From positions 31,523,845-31,587,844 of the forward strand of contig CM019823.1 of assembly GCA_009763385.1 (NCBI GenBank): a stretch of DNA of 64,000 nucleotides, in the 5' to 3' direction. Position numbers and translations under genes: made by a program. Origin of the DNA: Coix lacryma-jobi var. lacryma-jobi (taxonomy: Eukaryota > Streptophyta > Magnoliopsida > Poales > Poaceae). The notes under the pieces are model-generated. The model ran no database searches and was not told where the DNA came from. It saw only the letters and a program-made list of their open reading frames with translations. Position 1 is the stretch's first letter. Each line of letters starts with the position of its first letter. Shown here one piece after another: positions 50,485 to 63,095 of the stretch.

Positions 50485-52479
50485 TGAAAGGTCCTAAATG
50501 GCTAGAGGGGGGGTGAATAGCCTATAAAAAAACTACAACAACACTTAAACAAACTAGTTAGACAACTAAATGGCGAAGCGAAGTTTGCGCTAGCTCTACA
50601 CAGATGCAAGCCACCTAATCACGATTCTAGATAACCACAAACTCTAAGTCACACAATATCAAAGGAACTATTCAACAACTAAATAAGCAATAATGTATAT
50701 CACTACACAAGATAAGAGAATGTAACTAACAACAAGGTATAACATTAACTTGCAAGAAAGTAACTAATGTAAGTACAAGAGATAGAAGTGTGTATACCGA
50801 TCCGGCAAGAGATTATAAATGAATATCAAAGAATACCACGGAGACAAGTTGACACAATAATTTTTCCTCCGAGGTTCACTTGCTTGCCGGCAAGCTACGT
50901 CCCCGTTGTAGCGATACACCCACTTGGAGGTTCACGCGCTAATAGGCATCACACGCCTAACCCTCAATAGGGTGCCGCACAACCAACACAAGATGGGGAT
51001 CCACAAGCTACGAGCAATTCACTAGAGTTACCTTTGGCGCTCCGCCGGGGAAGGTACAAGAAACCCCTTACAAATCACCGGGAGATGGCCACGAACAATC
51101 ACCACTCGTGCCTGATCTCCTCCTGCTCCAAGCCGTCTAGGTGGCGGCAACCACCAGAGTAATAAGAATATCCGCAGCAACCACAATCGCCAAGTGCCAC
51201 TAGATGCAAACTCACAAGCAAATGCACTTGGATCTCTCGATCTCACTTGGATTCGCACTAACAAGCAAAGAGATCGGAGGGAGGGATTAGATCTTACTCA
51301 AGAGGATGTTCAAGAAGTCAGAGAGTCAAGAAGCTGTCCCCAAAGGCGGCCACGGACAATATATAGGGAAGGGCGGCGGCGGCCCGAACCCTACCTTTCT
51401 GCGCTTGGTCGGTAGTACCGACCCCTCCTGGGCGGTACTACCGCAGAGTCAAACTAGCCGTTTTCCCATATCCCGCTGATTTCGGCAAACCACCGACCTG
51501 GTCGTTCCTCCGAGGTCGGTAGTACCGAGGTATGGCGGTACTACCGCCAGACCAAAAAACGCCGCGACCAGAGAGCTCTGCGAAAAAAACCAGTTACTAC
51601 CGACCTTGCGTCGGTACCACCGAGGGCGGTAGTACCGAGGTAATGGCGGTACTACCGCACCATTTTCAAAAACTTCAGAGAGCCTCGCGAACCAGCCACT
51701 ACCGACCTTGCGTCGGTCCACCGTGGGCGGTAGTACCGAGGTAATGGCGGTACTACCGGCAAGCCATTTTCAGAACAACAGAGAGCCTCGCGAAACTCCT
51801 CAGGCCACGGTACCACCGACCATCCGGTCGGTACCACCGCCGGCGGTAGTACCGAGGTAATAGCGGTACCACCGCCAGGCCAAAAACGCCCCATTACAGA
51901 GAAGGCTGCACGCAGCACCTATGGGCGGTACCACCGACCACCCTGGTCGGTACCACCGACCATACACAGAAAACCATTTTCTTCTCTGTGTTGATCCAAA
52001 CCAACTCCAACAACTTCTCCTTTGCAAATGTGCTAACACCAACGAGTGTACAACATCATGTGCATGTGTGTTAGCATTTTCACAAACACATTCAAAGGAT
52101 TCGAGTTAGCACACTAGGTCCTAATGCATATGCATGTATGAATTCACCTAGTGGCACTTGATAACCGTGATCACTGAGATATTCCCCTCTTAATAGTACG
52201 GCTATCTATCCTAAATGCACTCACACCCTCTATGGTGTCTTGAGTGCCAAAACAAAATTCCTATTTATACCTTTGCCTTGATCTCCATAGGATTTTGTTT
52301 TTCTCTTCTTCTTCTTCCAAATGTGGAGCACTTGATCTATCTTTTGGTCATCACCACCAATACCATGATCATCATTTGGCTCCCGTACTTGGAATGTACC
52401 AACCTAGCTCATAAACACTTCATGACAAGGTTAGTACTCTAGGTGACATCAATTATCCAAAACCAAACAAGGACTTTCA
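50485..52479 (-). repeat. Sirevirus-like 3' LTR
   Basis: It starts TGAAAGGTCC and ends GGACTTTCA on the plus strand. Between about 51404 and 51960 it contains about six degenerate copies of a palindromic module built from GGTAGTACCG and CGGTACTACCGCC. Confidence 0.9.
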
Positions 52480-53471
52480 ATCTCCCCCTTTTTGGTAATT
52501 GATGACAACCTTTCACAAAGATATATGTTTGAAAATTTGAGACACCACTTTGTTAGTATTAGCTCCCCCTACATATGTGCTATAGTGTTTGGTTCAAGTT
52601 CGGCACATATGCATAGATATAAAATGTGGGAGAGTAATACTATCAAATGATGCTAAGGTGTAAAGAATGGACCTTTGAAGCGTGATACCAATCGGAGTTG
52701 CCAATGTACACCACCTTAGCATCTTGATTAGCTAGACTTACAAAAACACTAGATACCTTATGAGATCAACATTATATAAAAGGTTCTAGTACCAGCTTTG
52801 CAAAAACGGATTACATCTAGCTACCACTTATGCATGCTAGTTCACAAATCATCATTCAAAATCTATTTCTAGCATACATCACACAAGCATGTATTGAATT
52901 TAAATTGTTTACAATGCAATCACTCATATGAATATGCACATTCAAATGCAACAATAGTTCATGAGCTTGCTCCCCCGACTTATATGCTCAATTTTTTATA
53001 TATATCTATCTATCTTAACCATTTCTCCCCCTTTGTCATTAAGTACCATAAAAGGCACACCAATTTTAGTAGGAGTTAAGTTAATCAATAGGGTGATCAA
53101 GTTCATAGTATGGTTCAACCTAGCAAACAAACATAAGATATTTAACACGGTTTGCTCTAGAGTAAGCTTCTTCACACATCTTTCAATGGTTATCTTACTC
53201 ACGTCGGTTAAACCCTTGAATGCTTGTTTCCAAGATCAAACACTAGGTTCACAAGCCCATAAACATGTCATATGCTACCACTAGATCATATCAAACATAG
53301 AAGCAATAGTGGTACCATATGTACATCCAAAGTATTTTATTTTCATGAATGAGCCTATAAGATGCAAGGAATGACTAAATGCACTAAATCCTTAGCAAGA
53401 ATGAATGTCATGCCAAACAATTTTACCTTTGCTTTGTCGAAGGAGAGGCATGTCATATAACGGAGGGTGCA
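52480..53471 (-). repeat. Sirevirus-like untranslated region with multiplied polypurine tracts
   Basis: On the minus strand AAAGGGGGAG-like tracts recur near 52481-52492, 52563-52570, 52971-52977 and 53024-53034, between the RNase H stop and the 3' LTR. No env-like frame of useful length was seen. Confidence 0.7.
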
Positions 53472-55526
53472 TCAACTCATATTTGAGAAATCAAGTATAT
53501 TCAATTCATTCCTTAGCTTGCAAAATCTCTTTTCATCAAGTGGCTTGGTGAATATATCGGCAAGTTGATCATCGGTACCAACATTCTCAATTGAAATATC
53601 ACCCTTTTGTTGATGGTCTCTTATGAAGTGATGGCGAATGTCAATGTGCTTTGTTCTTGAATGTTGTACTGGATTGTTGGTGAGCTTCACTGCACTCTCA
53701 TTGTCACATAGCAATGGTACTTGTTTGAATTTAATTCCAAAGTCATCCAAAGTTGCTTTCATCCAAAGTAATTGAGCACAACAACTTCCTGCGGATATGT
53801 ATTCTGCTTCGGCGGTTGAAAGTGCAACACTGTTTTGCTTTTTCGATGACCATGATACAAGTGATCTTCCAAGTAATTGACATGTGCCCGATGTGCTTTT
53901 TCTATCAACTTTGCATCCTGCATAGTCGGAGTCCGAATATCCAATCAACTCAAAGTTTGACCCCTTGGGATACCACAATCCAACATTTTGTGTATGCTTC
54001 AAATATCTCAATATTCTTTTAGTTGCCTTCAAGTGACTCTCTCTTGGTGAAGCTTGAAATCTTGCACACATGCATACACTAAACATGACGTCCGGCCTAG
54101 AAGCGGTCACATAGAGTAAGCTTCCAATCATAGACCGATACAACTTTTGATCCACCATGTTGCCACTAGCATCACTATCCAAATGTCCATTTGTTCCCAT
54201 AGGTGTACTAATAGCTTTTGCATCATTTAGACCAAACTTCTTGAGCATATCTTTGATGTACTTGCCTTGACTCACAAAAGTGCCATTCTTCATTTGCTTG
54301 ATTTGAAGACCAAGGAAGTAACTAAGCTCTCCAATCATAGACATCTCAAACTCATTTGCCATCATATTCCCAAACTCTTCACAAAACTCTTGGTTGGTTG
54401 ACCCAAAGATAATATCATCAACATATATTTGCAACACAAACAAGTCTTTGCCAATCTTCTTGGTGAAGAGAGTAGTATCAACCTTGCCCATCTTGAACCC
54501 TTTAGAGAGTAGGAAATCTCTCAACCTCTCGTACCATGCTCTTGGTGCTTGCTTCAAACCATACAACGCCTTTTTGAGCTTGTAAACATGGTTGGGCTTC
54601 TTGTCATCTTCAAAACCGGGAGGTTGTTCTACAAATACTAACTCATTGATATACCCATTGAGAAATGCACTTTTGACATCCATTTGATATAACTTGATAT
54701 TATGAGCACATGCATAAGCCAATAGAATTCTAATTGCTTCCATTCTTGCAACCGGTGCATATGTTTCTCCAAAATCAAGACCTTCAACTTGAGTGTAACC
54801 TTGAGCTACCAATCTTGCTTTGTTTCTTACTACTATCCCATCTTGATCTTGCTTATTTCGAAATACCCATTTGGTTCCAATTACATTGTAATTCTTTGGT
54901 CTCTCAACAAGTTCCCAAACTTGGTTGCGGGTGAAGTTGTTTAGCTCTTCATGCATAGCGTTTACCCAATCAACATCCATCAATGCATCTTCTATCTTGG
55001 TTGGCTCAAATGATGACACAAAAGAAAAATGCTCACAAAATGAAGCCAATCTTGATCTTGTTTGCACACCACTTCTAATATCCCCAACAATTTGATCTAT
55101 GGGATGATCTCTTGCAATATTGGTTGGTTGGAGGATTTGCACTTGATTGCTTGGTTGAGATGAACTAGCTTGTTGATCTTCACTAGCACTTGATTGATCA
55201 TGAGAACCACTAGCTTGATTTGCATCAACTTGCACATTTGAGGAGAACATTTGGTCATCTTCATTATCATCCACTTGTCTTGGCCTAATATCACCAATAT
55301 CCATATTCTTCATTGCATTTGACAATTGAGTGCCTCTCACATCATTAAGATTTTCATTTCCTTCTTGAGAGCCCTTAGTTTCATCAAATTCAACATCATG
55401 CACTTCTTCCATAATACCACTAGCCAAGTTCCAAACTCTATATGCTTTGCTTGTTGTTGAATATCCAAGTAAGAATCCTTCATCACATTTCTTCTCAAAT
55501 TTGCTCAATCTTGCACCTTTCTTCAA
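53472..55526 (-). pseudogene. Sirevirus-like pol 3' part: RT and RNase H, long open frame
   Basis: The 684-codon frame covers the end of integrase and its linker (GFLLGYSTTSKAYRVWNLAS), then RT (GTKWVFRNKQDQDG; NKARLVAQGYTQVEGLDFGE; YVDDIIFGSTN) and RNase H (SWSSKKQNSVALSTAEAEY, then DIFTKPLDE). It ends at 53472. It is cut off from the integrase by a frameshift near 55530, so the polyprotein is not intact. Confidence 0.9.
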
Positions 55527-56660
55527 TATATAACATTTGCAACCAAAACTCTAAAGTATGCGATATTTGGCTTTCTTCCATTTAATAGCTCATATGGTGT
55601 CTTCTCTAGCATGCCATGGCAATAGAGACGGTTGCTACAATAGCAAGCCGTATTGATAGCTTCGGCCCAAAAAGAATGACTGACATTGTATTCACTGAGC
55701 ATAGACCTTGCCATATCAATCAAAGTTCTGTTCTTCCTTTCAACAATCCCATTTGATTGAGGAGTATACTTGGGTGAGAATTGATGTCTAATGCCAAAGT
55801 CATCACACAACTCATCAATTCTTGTATTCTTAAATTCACTCCCATTGTCACTTCTAATTTTCTTGATTGTTGTTTCAAACTCATTCTGACATCTCTTGAC
55901 AAAAGTTTTGAAGATCAAAAGTTTCACTTTTATCACTAAGAAAGAAGACCCATGTGTATCTAGTGTAATCATCCACTATCACAAAGCCATATTTACTTCC
56001 ACCGATGCTAGTGTATGTTGTTGGTCCAAATAAATCCATGTGCAATAACTCAAATGCTTTGCTAGTACTCATTATGCTTTTTCTTAGGATGGGAGTTACC
56101 AATACTTGTTTGCCAGCTTGACAAGAGCTACAAAGTTTATCCTTCTCAAAAGTGACATCTTTCAAGCCTCTAACTAAATCATGCTTCACTATTTTGTTTA
56201 ACTGTTTCATTCCAACATGACCAAGCCTTCTATGCCATAACCAACCCAAACCAGATTTAGTGAACAAGCATGTTGACAGCTGGGTTTCACTAGCATTGAA
56301 ATCAACCAAGTATAGGTTCTCATATCTAAATCCTTTGAATATCAAATTAGAACCATCTACACTTATGATTTCTACATCATCAACTCCAAAAATGCATTTG
56401 AAACCAAGATCACACAACTGAGCGACTGACAGTAAATTGAAGTTCAAGCTCTCAACTAGCAACACATTGGAAATGCTCATGTCATTTGATATTGCAATCT
56501 TACCAAGCCCTTTAACCTTGCCTTTGCCATTGTCACCAAAAGTGATAGAATCAAAACCATGATTGCCACTTGAATTGATTGAATTGAACATTCTTGAATC
56601 CCCGGTCATATGTTGAGTGCACCCACTATCAAGCACCCAATGCCTCCCTCCGGCTTTATA
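55523..56660 (-). pseudogene. Sirevirus-like protease and integrase, two frames
   Basis: Protease is VLDSGCTQHMTGDSRMF near 56640. The gag-pre-integrase is WHRRLGHVGMKQLNK near 56220. The integrase zinc finger has CSSCQAGKQ, and its core has MDLFGPT, IRSDNGSEF and YTPQSNGIVERKN. Frameshifts lie near 55890 and 55530. Confidence 0.88.
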
Positions 56661-56679
56661 GTTGACCTACAAGAACAAA

Positions 56680-58715
56680 TCAATCCTTTTTAGGTACCCA
56701 AACCTTTTTGGGTCCTCCAAGATTAGTGACCAAACTCTTTGGTACCCAAATAGCTTTCTTCTTTGAGCCCACAATTGGTGTACCAATGAATTTAGCTTTT
56801 ATGCCATTAACACCCTTGGTAAGCAAATAACAAGAATCAAATTTAATAGAGGATACATTAGCGTTCTTGTTCTTGTTCTTGCAATATTGCTCTACATGCC
56901 CACTTGCTTGCATCTAGTGCAAAACCGACCATTGCTCTTCACAAACTAGTCTTGTGAGTAGCAAAAGCCGCCTTGCCATTCTTGGGGGTATAGCCCAATC
57001 CCTCTTTGTTGAGAGAAAAACGTTGGCTACCCAAGCACTTAAGCAAGCGGGCCTCACCACCATAGGCTTTACCTAAGGCGTGAGTGAGCTCATTTACCTC
57101 CTTCTTCAATGTCTCATTTTCAACCATGAGTGAGGCATCACAAGTGAAGCCATCATCCATAGATGAAGTAGTAGTGGTAGATGATGAGCTACATGAAGGG
57201 TTAGTAGCAGCAATAACAATAGGCTTATAGAAAGATTCATCGATTATATCAAAGCTATGCCTATGTCACATGTTTTAACCACTTTTTCAGTTTTAGCTTG
57301 ATCAACAAGTGAGGAGTGAGCTTCCTTAAGCTTAGTGTGAGCATTGCAAGCTCCTCATGGGCTTCCACTAGCCTCTCATGAGTAGCATTGAGCTCCACAA
57401 AGGATTGCTCAAGAGCTTTTAGTCTCTTTTGCAATTCTTTGCACTCCTTTCTCTTTTTATCAAAATGTTCTCTAGCATCATCAAGCATTTCAATTAATTC
57501 ATCTTTAGTGGGTTCATCATCATCACTATCATCACTATCACTCTCATCATCATCAGATAGTACCTTTGTGGCCTTAGCCATGAAGCATGATGGAGTATCG
57601 AAGATTGAAGGCTTGTTGTTGATAGCAATACTTGCAAGTGCCTTCTTCTTGCTTGTCTTGCGATCTTCATTATCACTATCTTCATCACTATCACTTGTGG
57701 ATGCATCACTATCCCAAGTGACCATATATGATTGCCCCTTCTTCTTCTTTGTGTAATTCTTCTTTTCTTTCTTCTCCTTCTTCTTGTCCCTCTTGTTGTC
57801 ATTATCATCATTCTCACTGTTGTACGGACATTGAGCAACAAGATGGTCCTTGCTACCGCACTTGAAGCACCTCCTTGGTTCATCCTTGTTCTTGTATGAA
57901 GTTTTCTTCCTCCTTGCCCGGTAGCCCTTCTTCTTCATGAATTTGCCAAACCTTTTGACAAATAGAGCCATCTCTTCATCATCGTCATCACTGTCATTTG
58001 AGCAGTTATCTTCGCTAGAATCTTCTTTCTTTGCTTTGCCCTTGTTCTTTGATGATGATGTTGTGGCTTTGAATGCCACACTCTTCTTCTTCTCATCCTT
58101 CTTTACTTCTTGATCATTCTCATCTCTATAGGTGTCATCGGTCATTACATCTCCAAGAACTTGGTTTGGTGTCATAGTGTCCAAACCGCTTCTTACAAGC
58201 AACGTGACTAACATGCCAAATCTGCTGGGAAGACATCTCAAGAATTTATGAGAGAAAGTCTTTGTCCTTCACCTCTTCTCCAAGTGCTTTGAGATCATTG
58301 ACAAGCACTTGAAGCCTATGGAACATCTCTGGAACACTTTCACCTTCATTCATCTTGAAGCTAGCAAACTTTTCTTTGAGAATGTATGCTTTTGCTCCTT
58401 TCACTGCTTGAGTGCCCTCAAATGATTCTTCCAATTTCTTCCAAGCATCATATGCCATATCCAAATTTTTGATTTGCTCAAACACCCTCTCATCACGGCA
58501 TCATGAATAGCACTGAGAGCAATGTCATTGTTCTGCATCTTCTCTTCTTCGGCATTTGTGAGATTTTCCGGATCAACTATCTCAATCTTGACATCCACAA
58601 CTTGCCATATCTTTCTATTGATTGACTTTAAATGAGTGGTCATTTTTGCCTTCCAATAGCCATAGTTTGTGCCATCAAATTGGGGTGGCCTTTTGGTGTT
58701 GTTGATATGAGCCAT
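56680..58715 (-). pseudogene. Sirevirus-like gag with two zinc knuckles, several frameshifts
   Basis: Gag begins MAHINNTKRPPQFDGTNYGY at 58715 and runs through FKMNEGESVPEMFHRLQVL. A CCHC knuckle CFKCGSKDHLVAQC lies near 57870. A long Asp/Ser/Lys-rich stretch with coiled-coil-like HFDKKRKECKELQKRLKALE follows. A second knuckle (CTRCK...GHVEQYC) near 56910 is split by a frameshift. Other shifts lie near 58490 and 58245, and a TGA-TAG region follows 56680. Confidence 0.85.
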
Positions 58716-58772
58716 TTTGACACCGAAGGTTGTTAAGCCTCAAATCAACGGTGACCTTGCTCCGATACCAAT

Positions 58773-60792
58773 TGAAAGGTCCTAAATGGCTAGAGGGGGG
58801 GGGGTGAATAGCCTATAAAAAAAACTCTACAACAACACTTAAACAAACTAGTTAGACAACTAAATGGCGAAGCGAAGTTTGCGCTAGCTCTACACAGATG
58901 CAAGCCACCTAATCACAATTCTAGATAACCACAAACTCTAAGTCACTCAATATCAAAGGAACTATTCAACAACTAAATAAGCAATAATGTATATCACTAC
59001 ACAAAGATAAGAGAATGTAACTAACAACAAGGTATAACATTAACTTGCAAGAAAGTAACTAATGTAAGTACAAGAGATAGAAGTGTGTATACCGATCCGG
59101 CAAGAGATTAATAAATGAATATCAAAGAATACCACGGAGACAAGTTGACACAATAATTTTTCCTCCGAGGTTCACTTGCTTGCCGGCAAGCTACGTCCCC
59201 GTTGTAGCGATACACCCACTTGGAGGTTCACGCGCTAATAGGCATCACACGCCTAACCCTCAATAGGGTGCCGCGCACAACCAACACAAGATGGGGATCC
59301 ACAAGCTACGAGCAATCCACTAGAGTTACCTTTGGCGCTCCGCCGGGGAAGGTACAAGAAACCCCTTACAAATCACCGGGAGATGGCCACGAACAATCAC
59401 CACTCGTGCCTGATCTCCTCTCGCTGCTCCAAGCCGTCTAGGTGGCGGCAACCACCAAGAGTAATAAGAATATCCGCAGCAACCACAATCGCCAAGTGCC
59501 ACTAGATGCAAGCTCACAAGCAAATGCACTTGGATCTCTCGATCTCACTTGGATTCGCACTAACAAGCAAAGAGATCGGAGGGAGGGATTAGATCTTACT
59601 CAAGGATGTTCAAGAAGTCAGAGAGTCAAGAAAGCTGTCCCCAAAGGCGGCCACGGACAATTATATAGGGAAGGGCGGCGGCGGCCCGAACCCTACCTTT
59701 CTGCGCTTGGTCGGTAGTACCGACCCCTCCTGGGTGGTACTACCGCCAGAGTCAAACTAGCCGTTTTCCCATATCCCGCTGATTTCGGCAAACCACCGAC
59801 CCCTGGTCGGTTCCTCCGAGGTCGGTAGTACCGAGGTAATGGCGGTACTACCGCCAGACCAAAAAACGCCGCGACCAGAGAGCTCTGCGAAAAAAACCAG
59901 TTACTACGACCTTGCGTCGTGCCCGTACCGACCGAGTGACCGGAGGGACCGGAGGTAATGGCGGTACTACCGGCAAGCCATTTCAAAAACTTCAGAGAGC
60001 CTCGCGAGAAAACCAGCCACTACCGACCTTGTGTGCGGTACCACCGTGGGCGGTAGTACCGAGGTAATGGCGGGGTACTACGGCAAGCCATTTCAGAAAC
60101 AACAGAGAGCCTCGCGAAACTCCTCAGGGCCACGGTACCACCGACCGTCGGTCGGTACCACCGCCGGCGGTAGTACCGAGGTAATAGCGGTACCACCGCC
60201 AGGCCAAAAACGCCCCATTACAGAGAAGGCTGCACGCAGCACTATGGGCGGTACCACCGACCACCCTGGTCGGTACCACCGACCATACACTGAAAAAAAC
60301 CATTTTCTTCTCTGTTTTGATCCAAACCAACTCCAACAACTTCTTCTTTGTAAATGTGCTAACACCCAACGAGTGTACAACACCATGTGCATGTGTGTTA
60401 GCATTTTCACAAACACATTCAAAGGATTCGAGTTAGCGCACTAGGTCCTAATGCATATGCATGTATGAATTCACCTAGTGGCACTTAATAACCGTGATCA
60501 CTGAGATATCCCCTCTTAATAGTACGGCTATCTATCCTAAATGCACTCACACCCTCTATGGTGTCTTGAGTGCCAAAACAAACCTATTTATACTTTGCCT
60601 TGATCTCCATAGGATTTTGTTTCTCTTCTTCTTCTTTCACACGTGGAGCTTGATCTATCTTTTGGTCATCACCACCAATACCATGATCATCATTTGGCTC
60701 CGTACTTGGAATGTACAACCTAGCTCATAAACACTTCATGACACGGTTAGTACCTAGGTGACATCAATTATCAAAACCAAACCAGACTTTCA
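58773..60792 (-). repeat. Sirevirus-like 5' LTR
   Basis: This is the partner of 50485-52479, with the same ends. The palindromic module array is at about 59700-60290, slightly scrambled near 59925-59950. Confidence 0.9.
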
Positions 60793-63090
60793 GCCGGCCA
60801 GCGAGGGGTCACCCCTTCACCCAGACCACCCGATCTGTTTTAGACGGCTTAGATTAGATTGAGATCGAACCGGTATGCGCCCGGTCCACAGGACCGTGGA
60901 CTCGGTCCATTCCGCGTCAGCCAGCGCACAAGCCGCGTGGTGCACCGCACCAGTCACCGGTGCCACGTGGCGCCAGCTCAGCAGCCAAAACACGTCCACG
61001 CCGACCGGCCGTGGCACTTTGCAGAAAGGCCCTCGGTTTTCCCAGAATCAACCCGCCACTCCATCTGTATAGTAATCTGAGTCTGCCGGAATCTCTCGAT
61101 CTAGCCCTCGGTGGTTGCCGAATTGAGGCGCGATCCACCCATAGCCGACCGCCCCGATCTAATTCCTAGCCGACCATCGCCAGATCGACCGGCCGGAGGA
61201 GCCGCCGGTACCCCTTCGCCGATGCACTTTTGCTAAAGAGACCCTGTCCTTTTCAATAATAAACCCGCACTCCCACCTGTACTGTGCGCCAAGTCTATAC
61301 TTTCTTTGATCTAGCCCCTGAAGATGGGATAAACGAGGCCCGGTCCAAGTGCCTTTTAAATTCAGATTTCATTTATTTAAATCCCGAAAAATGACTTTGG
61401 TTTATTCACAGATTTGCCACCCAACTTCAAAAGCCCATAACTTGCTCATTTTAACTCCGATTTGACCCATTCAACTTGCGTTAGAATCATAATTTCGTAT
61501 ATCTACCAAGTATTAGAATGTACTAATTGTTGTACTGTTATTTATTTTCTAGTATGTGTACGTTGCTTGGGCCAGAGAGTGCGGAGTACGAGGACGCTCC
61601 AGACCATCCTTGCGACCCAGTTGATTCGACCCAGTCCGAAGGCAAGTGTCCTTGACATCTTGCACCTACACTTTATTTTACTTTTGGTACTAGAGTAGTT
61701 AGATCTTGAGATGCATGCTTGTCATTAATTTGAATCCCATGTTATGATTTTCTAGAATTTGTACATATTATCCTTGTCGCCTGTTTTGGGATGTTCGGGT
61801 AGGTGTCTTGCTTAGCCCTGCAGTTATGGTTGGGATGGGAGTTAAAATGTTTATAATCTTGATTAATGAACTATGAAACGAATGTGGACATGGTAATTTT
61901 GTAGTATCATGGTTATTAGGTAAATCCGGCAGGATGGACCCGTATTGGTGGTTTGTGCCGTGGGACTCCGCAGCTGCTTTTGGTTTTTGGTTCTGGGCGA
62001 GTGCTAGATTTATCCTGCCTGGATCCCTAGGACCCGGTTCTTGGACAAGTAACCCGGCAAAACAGCGCAACCATGAGATCGGATGGGCTGGACCTGACTA
62101 ATTAATTAGCAACCTTTAAGTGAGGGTCCACACGGGGTTTGTTTTAGTGGCTCACGAGGGGGCCCTGGGGGGTCGTAGACCTTTGTACGGGGTGAAACCT
62201 TAGAGGTACGTGTGGAACGGACTTTGAAGGGGCTTTGTAAAGGCCTTGCAGTGCAACCTGCTATGCACCTTGGCAGTGTTTAGCGTGACGGGATCTGCAG
62301 ACGACTCATGGTAACGATGTGCAACCTCTGCAGAGTGTTAAAACTGATATATCAGCCGTGCTCACGGTCACGAGCGGGCTTGGACTTCTTCGAGATTAGT
62401 TGGTTACTGGTTACCGGTTCGGGTCATCTGATGGGACTTCAGGTGCGTGTTGCCTGATGGACTTCAGGTGTGGGAACTTGGTGCGATTCCAAGTGCGGTT
62501 GCTTGGTGTGTGACTCAAGTGTTGGTACTCGGTGTGACTCCGAGTGTGGTCTTGCTCGGTGCGACTCCGAGTGTTGTTACTTTTCTACAGTGTCTGTGTC
62601 TATAACCTAGTAAATAGGTGCATAGGATTAATAGGATGTGTCGCTTTAGGCGCTTGAGTCAAACAAAGTCAGCCTACCTTTGTTATAAGCCTCATAAGCA
62701 TATATTTCCTACACTCTGCGGAGTACATTTGATGTACTCACCCTTCCTCTTTGTCCCGCCTGCTACCCCACCCAGATCCGTCTACGGTGACTCGAGAGCC
62801 GGAGTATCCCGAAGACGGTGGCTTCGACCCTGACGACCTGTACTAGGATGGCGCTACCCCCGGTCGACCTTCCTGTGGAGATGGAGTCCAGACTTCGCGC
62901 GACACTCAGAGTCTTCATGTAGAGTTAAGATGTCTGGAGAGTCTTTTTCCAGATCCGAGGGTCATTTATGTAATAATGTTCGATATATTAATAGAAGCAT
63001 TGTTAATTACTATCGTGGATATGTATGAAAAATTGATCCTGGCGCATCATATATTGTGCTCCAATTTGTTCTTAAATGTGGGGTGTCACA
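60793..63090. mobile_element. right arm of the LTR unit with short tandem repeats
   Basis: This arm is the continuation of the 48997-50484 arm. At about 62420-62580 it contains repeats around 'ggtgcgactccgagtg' and 'gacttcaggtg'. It ends in GGGTGTCACA at 63090. No coding frame is recognised. Confidence 0.75.
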
Positions 63091-63095
63091 GCTGG

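Larger units (their letters stand above)
50485..60792 (-). mobile_element. Sirevirus-like Ty1/copia retrotransposon, 10.3 kb
   Basis: It is bounded by ~2.0-kb LTRs (50485-52479 and 58773-60792) and a perfect 5-bp duplication GCCGG (50480-50484 and 60793-60797). On the minus strand a TTGGTATCGGAGC primer-binding site follows the 5' LTR, and an AAAAAGGGGGAGAT polypurine tract precedes the 3' LTR. Size, long LTRs, gag with zinc knuckles and several extra AAGGGGGAG-like tracts at about 52480-53040 match the Sirevirus lineage (family knowledge). The LTRs differ by scattered substitutions and indels, so it is older than the PAT17 intron element. Confidence 0.9.
48997..63090. mobile_element. TGTAACACCC...GGGTGTCACA LTR unit (probable gypsy solo LTR), itself interrupted
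   Basis: The outer ends TGTAACACCC and GGGTGTCACA are flanked by a perfect 5-bp duplication GCTGG (48992-48996 and 63091-63095), so this unit inserted into the outer copia element. Removing the nested element at 50485-60792 leaves about 3.8 kb with no gag-pol. That fits a large solo LTR or a non-autonomous element. The left arm is AT-rich, then GC-rich from about 49370 (Pro/Ala-coding noise). The right arm carries short tandem repeats. Confidence 0.8.

Noticed and set aside
51404..51960. Regularly spaced palindromic repeats that could suggest a CRISPR array
   Set aside because: The modules are degenerate, spacers are themselves repeat-like, the context is a plant LTR and the same array occurs in the partner LTR.
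48997..63090. Interpreting the LTR unit as a full gypsy element
   Set aside because: After removing the nested element, no gag-pol, primer-binding site or second LTR was seen, so a solo LTR or non-autonomous unit is more likely.
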